This document shows, piece after piece, positions 1 through 13,000 of a stretch of 64,000 nt of DNA (the first letter of the stretch is position 1; every line of letters begins with the position of its first letter). Source of the stretch: Mactra quadrangularis (lineage: Eukaryota > Mollusca > Bivalvia > Venerida > Mactridae); the NCBI GenBank assembly GCA_025267735.1, contig CM046299.1, positions 13,352,232 through 13,416,231 on the forward strand. The letters are read 5' to 3'. The translations under genes were made by a program, and so were the position numbers. Under the pieces are notes generated by a model. It made no database searches, was not told the origin of the DNA, and saw only the letters and a program-made list of their open reading frames with translations.

Positions 1-745
1 TTTCTTTACACAAGTATTATTTTCATTGAAAACTTGAACTTTTGTATAGAATTTAATAATTATGAATTAAAGTCATTTTTCATTTAAAACTACATTTTGA
101 CATATAGGGAGGGTGAAAGAACATAATTGAGTGTTCATGTTGAAATGTACATTAGCTGTGAAACTAACAACAACATGTGAAGTATATCTAAATATATTGT
201 AAAATATCTAAAGTGAACATGTGTAAAGAAACTTTTGGACCCCAGTGTAACTAACTTTGAGTTCTGTGATTTTCAGCAATATTTTGTAATAAGCTGTTCG
301 TACGTCGTCAGGTGGAAAAACACAATTTTACGTCTGAATTACTTTAATCATTTTATTTTATTAGTCTATAAGTGCTAGCAGTTTAAACATCAATTACGGT
401 ATGAAAGAGACTTCCCCTCCAGTTGTAACTTTATATGTAATGTCACTTCAAACTTGTATTCATTTTACCTCTACGTTGACTTCATGCTTTAAAATTTGCC
501 CTGTTTATCGTTCCGTGAAGGTTATGATCTATATTTTTATGTCAATAACCTTGATCAAATTACATCTAATGTTTGTCTTCTTGATGTCTATGCATGTACA
601 TATACTTATATAATGTTTGTTTGACTTTATAAGTTTTTGTTAACAGTGACGGACATACAAGTTATACACTGTATATAAAAATGCAACCTCAAAATGGTGA
701 AATATTAAAATTCATGGAAGAAAAACTATATGATTTGAAATCTAT
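1..745. other. AT-rich DNA, no gene seen
   Basis: I see no exon with coding character and splice borders, and no clear repeat, on either strand. It could contain a 3' part of the Ig gene, but nothing supports that directly. Confidence 0.4.
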
Positions 746-1070
746 TTAATCTTGAAATTTGTGTTTTGACTTGATGTACTCCCTCTGCCGTTGGGGTTGA
801 AGGGGGGGGGGGCACAGCTTGCCCCATAACCAAAAAATGGAGTCATTACGTGCAGAAAAAACACAAAATGATGTCGATATAACGATAGTCTCTCTAAAGC
901 ACCTTATTTTGGAAACATATACTGAAAAAAGCAACTTTGGGGTTGAAAAAGAGCAAAATGGCATTTTTGCCCTTTTTGCTCCACCCTGCCGTTGCCATGG
1001 AAACTGCATGGAGATCGGGGTTCAGATGGCTATTCTGAAAGACAATCACATAGAGCATACATGTATTTAG
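746..1070. repeat. GC-rich repeat-like patch with poly-G
   Basis: A run of eleven or so G residues near 805 is followed by GGCACAGCTTGCCCC. Overlapping open frames occur on both strands, which suggests composition rather than coding. Similar GC-rich patches with G-runs are common parts of dispersed repeats in molluscs (inference). A second patch of this style is at 35750-35900. Confidence 0.3.
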
Positions 1071-1193
1071 CCAATTACATGTATTGATGAAATAGGAGCA
1101 TCTTGAAATAATCCTATCGCGTTAAGACAAAAAATGGCCGCTTTTTGCTCATGTCGCAATCAGTAAAGGTTCAATGGTGTGATGCTATCACAT

Positions 1194-1608
1194 CATTCGG
1201 AACTACCTTGGCGATTTTCCACGCAAATACACCTCGGATATCACGAGGAGCGAAAGTAGTTCCATCATAGAATCTAACCTCGTTCCCGACGTTTGGAACG
1301 CTAGCACACACCAAAAATGACGGACGATTATGGGCAGTTAAAGCTCTTCAATGCCTGTAGCTGATATTCACTCAAATCAAAGTTGATCCTCAAACATATT
1401 TGTGTACTCGATACTTTCTGCAAAATGATCTGCCATGTTGATTGTTTACTCGATACTTTCTGCAAAATGATCTGCCATGTTGATTGTTTACATCGGCACT
1501 ACTTAACCTATGAGGTTAATCGCCTGACCTCATAACTTTGTTGTATTTCTACTACGATTGATATCCGAGGTGTATCTTCGTAGATGATCGCCGAGGTCGT
1601 TCCGAATG
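1194..1608. mobile_element. Mutator-like MITE, CATTCGGAAC family, copy 1
   Basis: The ends are inverted repeats: CATTCGGAACTACCTTGGCG at the left and its near complement ending GTTCCGAATG at the right. The element is flanked by a perfect 10-bp direct repeat GCTATCACAT at 1184-1193 and 1609-1618, a length typical of Mutator-like transposition. An internal 50-bp stretch (…ACTCGATACTTTCTGCAAAA…) is tandemly duplicated at about 1407-1489. There is no coding capacity. It is closely related to 33958-34336. Confidence 0.8.
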
Positions 1609-1816
1609 GCTATCACATGTATACATATTTATACGCTTTATATTCCGTGATCCATGTCGGTTAATAGCATAAATTAATTGCAATGTCAGTCACCTTAGTT
1701 TGTAAGTACAAAAAAGTACTTGTAAAGCGTAATCATCAGCCATTAAATTATACATTTTAAGCTAGATGAGAAAAACTGGTAAAGCATGGACCACTTGGTT
1801 TGGTTTAACACCATAA

Positions 1817-2031
1817 GGCCACAACAAATTGATCATGTGTTCTATGGATTCGCTCGCACTTTAATTTTGACGGTTTTTACAAAAAAAAATATTTCCTCGC
1901 TCGCTCATAAAATTTGTTCAAACCGCTATATAAAGCAACTGAATTAAGATTTTTAAAAAAAATTTCATCGCTCGCTCGCCCCAGTATTTTTCTGAAAAAT
2001 CCGCAGAACACATGATCAATTTGTTGTGGCC
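1817..2031. mobile_element. MITE with 27-bp inverted repeats
   Basis: The left end GGCCACAACAAATTGATCAT… matches the reverse complement of the right end over 27 bp without a gap. The interior contains two CTCGCTCGC motifs and no open frame. The right end abuts a SINE fragment in reverse orientation, so the element seems to have landed in that SINE. Confidence 0.75.
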
Positions 2032-2250
2032 AAACAATATAATGTATAGGCCTCATTAGTTATTACGGCGTCAGATAACCTACTCACAGTTCCTGGGAAT
2101 ACTTAATCTCTGGATTTAGCTGCTAACCAGTTACAAGGCGCACACTTTTGTCAGTGACTGACAACTGTCTCACATGATTTAAAATCAGTGGTAGGAGGGA
2201 GAATGGCCGTAGAAATTAGATCATGTCCAAGCTCCACGATTATATGATAT
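2032..2250 (-). mobile_element. SINE body fragment, reverse orientation
   Basis: The reverse complement matches the body of the SINEs at 34366 and 53569: the CGGCCATTCTCCCTCCTACC block, the GACAGTTGTCAGTCACTGAC block, and AACAGCTAAATCCAGAGATT followed by the ACTGACCGCCGTAATA-type 3' block. The tRNA-like head is missing. Confidence 0.7.
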
Positions 2251-2539
2251 GGTAATGATTTTAATCTAAACACATTTTAAAGCTTAATAACAAAACTAGT
2301 AACACACGTCACGACTATAATTTTTATATAAAATCCAATTAAAATACAATCTTAATATACATGTATGAAGTAAAGCATAAATAAAAGTTTCAAACATAGA
2401 TCTATACAAGTTATTCATGAACGTAAAACGTTGAATACATAGCTATGAGGTATAAACGTGAACAACAACATTATACAATCGTAAAGATAATAACTAACAT
2501 GATTGGTTACAGTTCATACTTCGTAAAATATTCTCCGCT

Positions 2540-2868
2540 CAATTATCTTTAGTGAGTTCAGTTACCGCGAACGTTACAGAACGTTCCGTAACGATACATT
2601 CGGAACTCTTCGGCCACTTGCTGCGAATAATCTCGAACATATTTAGACGCTATTTTGAAACTACCGGTGTTGAAGTAAACAAATATATGATCGTTTAGGC
2701 AATTAGTGATGTTTCCTTTTTAGTCCGTAAATTTTGAAACATCACTCATTGCCTTAATGATCGCATATTTGTGTATTAGATGAAATTATTTGCAGTGAAT
2801 GGCCGAGGAGTTCCGAATGTATCGTTATTGAACGTTCTGTAACGTTTTGTGTAATTGAACAGGCTACT
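2540..2868. mobile_element. MITE related to the CATTCGGAAC family (variant with GTTACAGAACG ends)
   Basis: Inverted arms carry CGTTCCGTAACGATACATTC at the left and its counterpart at the right, followed by GTAATTGAACAGGCT. The inner ATTCGGAACTCTTCGGCC motif links it to the 48895 copy, with which it shares the whole layout, including a central GAAACATCACTCATTGCC inverted segment. Confidence 0.7.
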
Positions 2869-3046
2869 TGTATACAAATAAGACCAGATCCCTTAATTCG
2901 CAAAATACACACTCATATGTTTTGATAATTGTAAATTATAAAAGAACACAAATAAAAATCAAAGCACTAATAGCGCTGTCTGACATAGGATACAAACACG
3001 GAATTATACTTTTAACGATCATTAAAACACTAAACCAGATCGCATA

Positions 3047-3347
3047 CAGTACCCACCAAAAGTTTGGAGACAATAGGGAATTTAATATTTTTAAAAAACA
3101 ATTCATTGATTTTTTTCGGTAAAACCATTATTTTTGTATTTATTTTTTCATATGGTTGATGATTAAATGAAAACAAATTTCTTGAATGCAACTCATTTTT
3201 AAGATTCAGCATCTCTAGACCATAGATTTTTTAAAAAAATAAGCAAAATTAAAAAGCATTTCAAAAATGAATGGTAACCAATATTTGATGAAACCTATGT
3301 ATTAGGCTTACAAACTAAAAATGTCTCCAAACTTCTGGTGGGTACTG
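3047..3347. mobile_element. Tc1/mariner-type MITE (301 bp)
   Basis: The ends are CAGTACCCACCAAAAGTTTG and the complement of CAGTACCCACCAGAAGTTTG, both running on into GAGAC. The element is flanked by TA on each side (3045-3046, 3348-3349). CAGT ends with a TA target are typical of Tc1/mariner. The interior is AT-rich and non-coding. Confidence 0.82.
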
Positions 3348-4097
3348 TACACTTCAGTTGCATGCGTAGAGCGGACTTTCTTGATTGCAGGAGTAATTGT
3401 TCCTTTAATTGCGCATGCGCGGCCTAATGTAGTCGTCCGCGGCTGATTTTAATTAGAACTTGTTGCAGTCCACTACTAAACATGGGGTAACCCAATGTAA
3501 CCATCTCGTTTACACAGTTGTAATATTACACGTGCCTTTATTGTGCTATAATATATAAAATATTATAGAAGGTTGAGTACAATGTACATGTATGCGGGGC
3601 ACTATATATTTATATAGGAATGTGCTAGTGATGCCTGGGTATACATAGACATGGTTAATATACATAAACTCGTCTTTAGACTACAATTTGATGAGATATG
3701 TGCCAATGTATGTCGTTTCTTTTTATGAACCTGAAAATAAATAAAGATCATCAGAACTATTTTGTCTTAGACTTCGGTTGGCTAAATCTGAAACGACTGT
3801 TGAGTTGGCAGTATTAAAAAAAACTGAATGAAATGAAATCTACGAATTCTACACTCTTTATGCATATTGATGATTCAGCACGAACAAGACATAATTACAA
3901 GTAGACTGGTTTTTGAAGACCCATCGATACTTAAATGCAATATATACGTGGCTTGCACAAGGTATTAATATAAATGCATAAAGGGTTCATGATCTGGTCG
4001 GTCAACCGAGTGTAGAACATCTATCGCCGAGTATTCCAAATGGTCAATTAGCGAGGGTCACCAAGAGCATTTATGTAAAGTGTTGGCTTAATAACTG

Positions 4098-7000
4098 TCA
4101 TCGCCAGTAAAAATCTAATAAAGGCGTATAATTACCTCCTCGCTTTTTCAAGATACAAACTCCAGCTACAATTATTACAAGAAATACTCCTACAGTGACA
4201 AACACTGATATTAAAATAGCATTGGTTCGACTGGCCTTGGTCACCATTTCTTCATCATCGTCATCTGAAAGTAACAAAAGATATCCAATCAACGAAATTA
4301 GTGGATGACCTGTTGCCCGGGGCAACAACGTTTTAATTCGGGCGACCAATAACTTCTAGCTGTTGGACAACCAAATTCTACGGACAAGATATAGCGCTTG
4401 ATACTAAAATGTCCTGTTCGGACAACCATTTTCAATAACCGAATTTCGTAAACTGGATATTTCTTATTGATACAATGTAACAACACAACAAGCAACATAT
4501 AAACTCATACAAAATAATAATAATAAAATAGCAATGGTCTTTAGTTTCTGGTTATTACATTAGCATACTTCTATAAAATGACATAAATCACTAAAAGCAA
4601 TTCAGCGCGAGTGCATAATAGGGTTTTTATCGGTCGACAGTGTCACCTAGTGAGTGTGGCATTGTTAGACAATATACATTTGTGAACGAATTAAGTTAAA
4701 GAGGGACAACACAAGCCGGCATAATTGTATTAACATGAGATTAAAATGAAGAGTCACGCTTAAACTACGCCTCTTTGTCTTAGATGAAAATTGTTGAAGC
4801 GTGACAAGTGTACTCTTATACTCTCTTGTTACCATTGGAGCGAGGTCTCTTCATCGTTCCAAACAAGCAACGGTTGGAATAAGATGATACCACAGGGCTT
4901 CAAATAGACTATATCCGGAATTCAAATATTTGGGTTTTCCCCTCCGGTACAAACAAACTTTCACTGTTACAATGAAAACACGTGTAAAAAGAACAATCGG
5001 ATTTAATCCATAGTTCGTGCTGTTTAGCAATAATGTGTAGAAAACTTTGTTTGTACCGCCTGTGAACGGACGGAAAAACCCATAAATTTGAATTCCGGAT
5101 TAGGTCTATGGTAAGACATTGGAATAATTTGAATATAGATTCTGAAAATCATCCTTCCCTCGATTCCAAATATGTAATAATGTATCTAAACCAACATATG
5201 AAATCCATTGCTGTGTTTACACGTTCAAAAGGAACGACCTCTGTGTATTATCCCGTCATGACACTGACATGAGCATAACTAATAAATAGACGGATAAGAC
5301 AAGAACAAACTTAACCACCTATATTGTCCGTTTTTTCTCAACTGTCAAAGCTTGAATAATTTCACGGTGACTGAATGCATTGTTTTTGTACTGGCGGCCT
5401 AATAGTTATTAAAAATTTCTTGACTAAAACATATCATACGGCATAAGAAGCTTTACTCAACCATAAAACACACGTTTGGAAACTCATGGGTGTATTACGA
5501 CAATAATTTTAACAAACGCATTCACCGTGAAATTATTCATGTTTTGACAGTTGAGAAAAAACGAACAATACACGTACATGTAGTAACAAACTCGAGAATA
5601 GACTTTATGCTTGTAAGCTTCTTCATTTGTATAATCTGGATAAGGCGGTTGAAATATGGTCTATCTAATCAGGAAATTCCTACGAACGATAATAAATGTC
5701 TGACATGGAGTCCGACACAAATCTCATCTTATATTTGAAAACTTACCTGACTTAACATTGAACACTTGTGCATCAGTATATGTAATCATTCCATCTGATG
5801 ACATTGACTTCATTCTTAGATGATATTTGCCATCTGGTAAACCAAGCGGAGTAAAATCAAAATAGTATGTTTCACGTTGTCCTGGTAATGAGTCACCAAA
5901 CTTCTGATCTATTTCCATCCAGTATGTAGACGTTTCTTTCTTGTATTGGAGATAAAATGTTTGTGAAACCTCAGATATTTCTGAAGGCGTTTCTATAGAA
6001 ATACTGGGAGCATCTGTTGAGTCATCAATGACATATATAAAAGGTAGCGGTGGGATATCTGAAAAATACAATTGAATAATTAGTATAACTTTCACGCTAC
6101 AATGGACAATATCAAGCTGGATATCCAAGATTTGACTTTTGACCATGTTATGTTTAATCAATCTTTGTTAGGACTTTAAACAAATGATCTATAAAGTACA
6201 AAATAATATCTAAAACTAGAATTTGCCTCCACTCTACCCACTCTATACTGAACATTTCAAGTTCTTTCCTATTACCACAGTATAGAAGCGGATTAATTGC
6301 ATCATAAGACCTGAGTAATAAAACTAACCCTTATAGCTTACAAAACAAGATGTATCTTCAACAGAAAATTATGAGCGTTGCCTTGTTATTGAACTATGCC
6401 TATTAAATTTGCGATCACATACTCAGTAAATAGAACAAAATAGCAGGTATTTAAAGACACGCCTCATTGTACTCTATTAATCACTCACAAAATATGTAGG
6501 CCATTATGAGTATTGAACGTACTTACCACGAACATGAACATTGACTGATTTAGAGCTTGTATGTAGAAGCTTGTTATTTTCATCTTCATATATGTTAGCA
6601 GTACATCTGTAAGTTCCACTGTCTGATTTCTGAGCATTTGTTAACTAGAAAAGTATATCAAACTGTATTAGAAACCATAAAATTTGACCATTCCGAGAGT
6701 GAACTTTTCATTTGAATAACAATTCTTTTACCCACAAATATAACCAATGTGCTCTTTTGTTAACACCTTGCTTGTGGTACTAGATGTAACTGTAAACCTT
6801 TGTTAATTGTGCTAATAGGTAAAATCATGGAAAGGTCCGTTGGTCAACATATCGATTGTTGTTTGTCGTGGTTTAAAAGCACTCCCAACAAGAGAAGGTT
6901 TTATCGCGTCCGAAGCGTTTGGTGATGAAAAATCTTGTAATCGAAATCAAATCAAATCAAAGTCCATTTATATAGCAAAGAAATAAATATCTTCTATATA

Positions 7001-10000
7001 TTCAATTGTGCTTCACATTGAATCACATAAATGCCCTGTTTAAAGACATTTAATGTTATGTTTGAGGTTATGAGAATAAATATTTTTTCTGAAATTATCT
7101 TTGCAGATGCTTTCTTACATCGATAGGAATCATAATTAATCTTTTCAAATTATTTTCATGCATGAATAAAGCACGTTGATTTTTATCTACTAACACGCGA
7201 AGTGTTTAACTAAATCAACTTACACTTAATTCCAGAACGTTTCTTTTATCATTATTATTGTCAACTAGTTTACTATTAGCTTTATACCATTCAATCATTG
7301 ATATAGGATTACTATCAACTTGGCATGGTATAGTTAAATCATCACCAACATATACTCTGTAGTCATCCATCGATGGTGTCACCATACCAGTCAACCCTAG
7401 ATAGAACATAGAACAAAACGCATGTATGATGTAATTGATTTGGTTTGTGATAATGATGATGAGTTGTGTTACTCTTTATATCATATCTTGGCTTCCAATA
7501 ACAGATATTTGTCAATTTCCTTTCTTTGATAAAGACTGAAGAGATCCAGTCGGTAAATTAGGTCCTATAAGTTGGAAAGGATTTACATTCAAGACTCATT
7601 GTCAAGAATCATTTTGTTTTAAACCAGGTCTTTCGGTATGTATTCTTTTTCTAAGTATACATGTAGTAGGGGACTCGTTGCCACGAAATCAAAAGTGCTT
7701 TAATTGCTTCATTGGACTTCTTGTAAATTGTACATATTATTCAAGACTTATGGTCAAGAGATCATATGGGTCTTAGGCACTCATTTCAAGTTGCTGGATA
7801 TCGTACATAGTTCCAGGACTAATTGACTTTATAAAGGTTCACATATTTAGTTAAGATTTTTCTATACATGTATTTTCAAAATACTATTCTGTGTCTGTAA
7901 TTGTGTTAAAATGTTAAAAAAATAATTCTTAATATTTCAGTGAATTCTGACCTATAGGTTGCAAGAAATGTACAATCAAAGTCACAGAAATTCACTGAAA
8001 TTGTCTATACCGTGACAAACAGGGTAGAATTTTACTATTTCAAACACCATCATTTGTAGTTGTAAGTCAATTTGCACTAAAATTGTCATTATCAGAACAC
8101 TACTTTCCAAAAATATTTCGATACAATTTTGATAGTTTTAGAAAAAGTTGATATTTAAGTTAAAATATATGAATGAGTACCTTTAAGTAGTATTGACCAT
8201 AATCGCTTTATTCGTCAATGTTTTAGCTTTTATCATGGTAGCTTAGAGTGCAACTGGAACTCCTCGACCATCGCTACGAATAACCTCGGACATATTTGTG
8301 CTTCGCCTCGCGTAGGTAGTAAAATTCCAAGCCGCCAGGGTAGACCCCACGAATCCCTCTGAGATTATTCATTCATGAAAGGTCGAGGTGTTCCGAATGC
8401 TTAGAGCGGTGACATAACGTGTTTGAATAATCGACCAAAGTTTATGACTTACATGCTACCCGTATGTCTGTGTGCCCACATACGTCTGTGACCGTAGCTA
8501 TATATGGAGTATCAGCGCAACAGTAATATGTTTTTCCATTCATATCTTTATTTACTGATATCTGAACGGTTTGCATCACTATATGTCCATTATATGCTGT
8601 TTTAATCACACTGACTGGAAACTGTGACGTATTTAACCTTGGCACACCGAGGTACTGGTCAGACCATTGTAGTGCAGGTTCAGGATTAGCAGCAGATGTT
8701 GTACAAGTCATTTCAACCATTCCATCTGTTGATTCAGTAACAGCACTGACCGCATTGTTTACTACACTAACATCATCTGGCTCATCTAAAGTAATAAATA
8801 TGTTAGACTTTTATTTATTACGGTTTGTATACGATTGATGTCAGGAGAAGCAGTTCAGTGGTAGAGCAGGCGATTATGGATCAAGTGGTTATGGATTCGA
8901 ACCCCACAAAGGCCACTGTTTATTTCCACGATCATAAAAATTGCGATTGCTTAATTTCATTCAGGTGTAAATATGTTCATCTGAGGTGGTGTAATTACGA
9001 TCGTCAGGGGTAAAAGCAGTAAAGTAGTAAAGAAAGCGAGCATGTATCTATTTGAAACTAAAATACAATTACCAATACTTTTTTGTTCAAATATTGGCTG
9101 AATCGAATCCAGCATCCACTATATTAGGGGAAGATACAATGACATTCGTTAATTTGTAATAATTGACATAGAGTAAACCTTTTTACTCGATGATGCGGTT
9201 ACACATACATTGTATACTTAGTTGATTTAGGGATGAAAAATTGATTAAGTGATATGAAGTAGACATGTATTCATAGTTAATTTAGGGATAAAAAATTGAT
9301 TAAATGATATGAAGTTTACATGTTTACCTAGTTAATTAAGGGATGAACAATTGATTAAGTGATATGAAGTAGACATGTATTCCTAGTTAATTAAGGGATG
9401 AAACATTGATATGAATTTAACATGTATTTCTAATTGATTTAGGGATAAAACATTGATTAAGTGATATGAAGTTGACAATTAAAACTTACAGTAATAGTCT
9501 AAAGATTTTATCACAGTAGTTCTATGGTGTTCTTCATTCAAATAAATAAATGCACATTCAACTTTGGAACCAATGTTTTCTTTAGTTATGTTATACAGCG
9601 TCATATTACTTCGACACAAATACTTATCTGAACTTACACCCTGAAATAGAGTCATGCTTATTTTTATTTTGCCAAAACGGCATTTACATATGCCTTTTGC
9701 CTTTTACAACTTTCATGGCAAAGACCACACATTCATGACAAATATACATAACAAATACAATATATTCAATATTATAAAACCGTTAAATCAATGTTATAAT
9801 TATCGTCGGTACCTGACCGACGATAATAACAATTATCAAGATTTTAGCATTTTTGTGTCGACACCGGTTGCCTTAAGCCAATCAGAACGATGCATTTGAG
9901 GTCACGTGATGAAACAAATGACGTCAAACAGTCAAAATAGGGGTGCGTGCATGGACTCGTCTTCGACGTATATTATCCGGTTACATGTTTGTATTACCAG

Positions 10001-13000
10001 AAAAATATCATTATCAATATATGAACGCGTACCAGTTTCAAGGAAGTTGCAATATAAAACAAAAAAAAACATGCCTAACTAATTGTTACATGTTCATTTC
10101 TTGAAAAAAATGCATTTGTTGAAAAAAGCAAACCTATCTTCCCTACTTCCGGGCGAGTTTATAACGTTAAGACTAAAACACGAACGTCTACTTTGACATC
10201 ATACAGCCGGATCAGAGGCATGGCTATATACAAAATGTACCAAGCTTTAAATTTGTAAATTATTAATAAAGTGTAATACGTTCCATGTTTCTGCTTACAT
10301 TTTGTTTAGCATATATAAATTATCTTTAACGCGAATTTCTCCAAGAAATTTATATTTTCTCTTCTAAACTGTGGTTTAAACGAAACATGTACACTCGACG
10401 GCCTTCGCGGTCTAACCGACAATTTCAAGCAGTTTTGGAAATGCTAATACTTGTAAAACTATACAATCATCATAGTATATGAAACATCTGTTAAAAATTT
10501 AGACAACAATTCCTGATGGATATTGATTCTTTTATAAATTTGGCGATATTTATGATGTTCTTTTAAGTCTTGGATTTTATTTACCGCCGGCCTGAAGGCC
10601 GGTGGTATGTTGGAGTCGTCAGAATCTGATGACCATGGTAGGAGCAGTTCATGATTTATTTTACTTGCGTCCTCCTTTTTTATTTACAAGTGTTGACAAT
10701 GCTAAATTGTAATAAATAATTTTTATTTTTGTAGTACTGCAATAAAATTTTCTTCTTTTGGGGGGGCATTTTAAAGAACATGTTATCCTTAATTTATATC
10801 TTAATACATTGTAAAATATCTGCTCCCCTAAATTGAGGTTCAGGCTAAAAACCACACGTACCGACATATTTCACGCACGTCTCCGTGAACAGATTTGCTG
10901 CAGACTCGCGGTAAATAAGCGAGTACTCCAGCTAAGAATTTTAGATCGGGTTTATCGTATACGAAGCACAAAATGCATGATGTAAAAGTAAATTATTTGT
11001 ACTTGTCTTTAGTAAGTTTTGATACTGTGTCTGCATGCTGAACTTTTCGGTTGTTACTGCGTAATTACTAACTCACTTTCTCATGGGGGCCGCCATTAGG
11101 TTAAAATAGGTTTGACAATACAGCTGGACAAGAAGTATTAGATTACTGAATTGTTAAATCCGGAGTGTGTTTGTATACGTTTCATTTATTCTTTAAAGCA
11201 TTTATGTATCATGTTTAAAAGGAGTTTTTCCAAGAAGTTGGTAATTGTCTTCTCTTCTAAACACTGGTTTAGACTAAAACACGTAGACATTCGAGTACCT
11301 ATTAAAAACAAACGGTCCGTTAGCCTCTTTATAGAATAACGGTCTAATATAATTTAATAATTATTATAATAGGTGCTTATATTTTAACAAACATAAATAT
11401 ATTGCTGTAATTAGTGGCCAAAAAGCAATTTTTTATGTAAGTTTATAAAAAGAAATAACATATTGATATTGTAGATCTATAAACTGTGCCATTTAATCAT
11501 GGAACACTTTACATGTTCTGTATCATACCTCAGAATACCAATCTGATTAAAACCCGATCTACAATTTTACCGCTCGCATACTCGCTAATGTAGATCTGGC
11601 CTTTTCCAAACGAAGGTCACGTTCAGGTGACCTTTTCTCATCATAATATTCATGACGAAATTGTTATGATACGTAACTTGTTTACATCGTCTACGTCACG
11701 AAATTTGAAATGAGCCGCCCAATCGCAGCCTATGAATATTACCGCGGTTAAATTAGCAAGCAAAACTTGGTCTAAAAATAGAAATTACGAAATCAAAATG
11801 TGATTAATAGCGTTTTCGTCTAGATGAAAGCTACGCATTGATTGGTCGACACAAAGTTCATCTCGACGTGACCTCAAAGGGAAAAAGTACAGATCCAGTA
11901 CGACCGTGGTCTACTGGATATGTGTTTACGCAGATTGCTCAGAATACATAATTTTGTACTCTTTTTGCCGCGTATATCTTTGTTTTCTCTTTTGATGTAT
12001 GTACACATAATGTTATTACTATCCGGCGGTATTTAATGCGTTGCATTAATCTTTTCTTGTAAATAAATAAATTTGTCAACAGTTGGCCAGGAACAGTTTC
12101 AAAATATTATTTGAATCTAATATGGGATATTTGCTACTGAAACAGAATAAAAATGGTTTAACAATATCCATTCTACAAAGAATAGTTTTCCTTATCAAGC
12201 GTGTTAGCAAATGTCACGGATAGGAAATATAATTTAAAGTGCACAGTTGAATTGTGGTTCTACAGGTTATGATTGAAAATAAATGCTTCTTCGGAGTTAC
12301 CCATTTATTATTCTTTAGTAATATGATACAGAGCTCACAATTCAGTTCACGTATAAGTGATTTTTTTTTGACTTGGCGCGTCAATTTAACAAAATAATAG
12401 TCAAATTGTCAAAAAGAGGGAAGTATGAATATGTGCAGAAATATTCTTTTGTTTAAGGAATGAATTCATAGAAACTGACTTTCATCGAAAAATAAATTTC
12501 ACTTTTGGTGATAGCTAATTTGCATAAAGGCCTTCGAAATTAGCTATCACCAAAATGACATTTATTTTTCGATGAAAGTCAGTTTCTATGAATTCATTCC
12601 TTATAATTACAACCTTTCTGGGCGAAATTTGCGTTGATATCAAGAACTATATTTTAGTGCGTAGGAGCCGAATGCATTATAGTGCGGAATAATCTTGGTC
12701 GTACATAGGTCTTTCATGCCAGCCGTCGGCCATTTTGTTCTCCGCTTCGATGCAATTTTTCAAGGGTTTAATGTGATAACAGAACCAATTATGCAAAGAA
12801 ATGTAAGTAATTGGATTTTAATTTGTATAAAAAGAGCACTAAAAGGGAAAACCAAGATTGTGTAGCTTTAAAAAAAGTGTAAACAAGTTGAAAGTTTTAC
12901 GCTTTTCCCGTGCGTTTATCAAGGTCGAGGTCAACTAGCTATTTATAGTAAAGATAAAAGTGAGACTGAAATGTTAATTTCGGTTAACACTTATTTCTTA

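Noticed and set aside
3979..4070. Minus-strand stretch reading LIDHLEYSAIDV… with an ITIM-like LEYSAI motif just after the transmembrane exon, ending in a stop.
   Set aside because: An in-frame stop lies immediately upstream and no AG acceptor exists between it and the motif. The intron from the transmembrane donor would also be too short.
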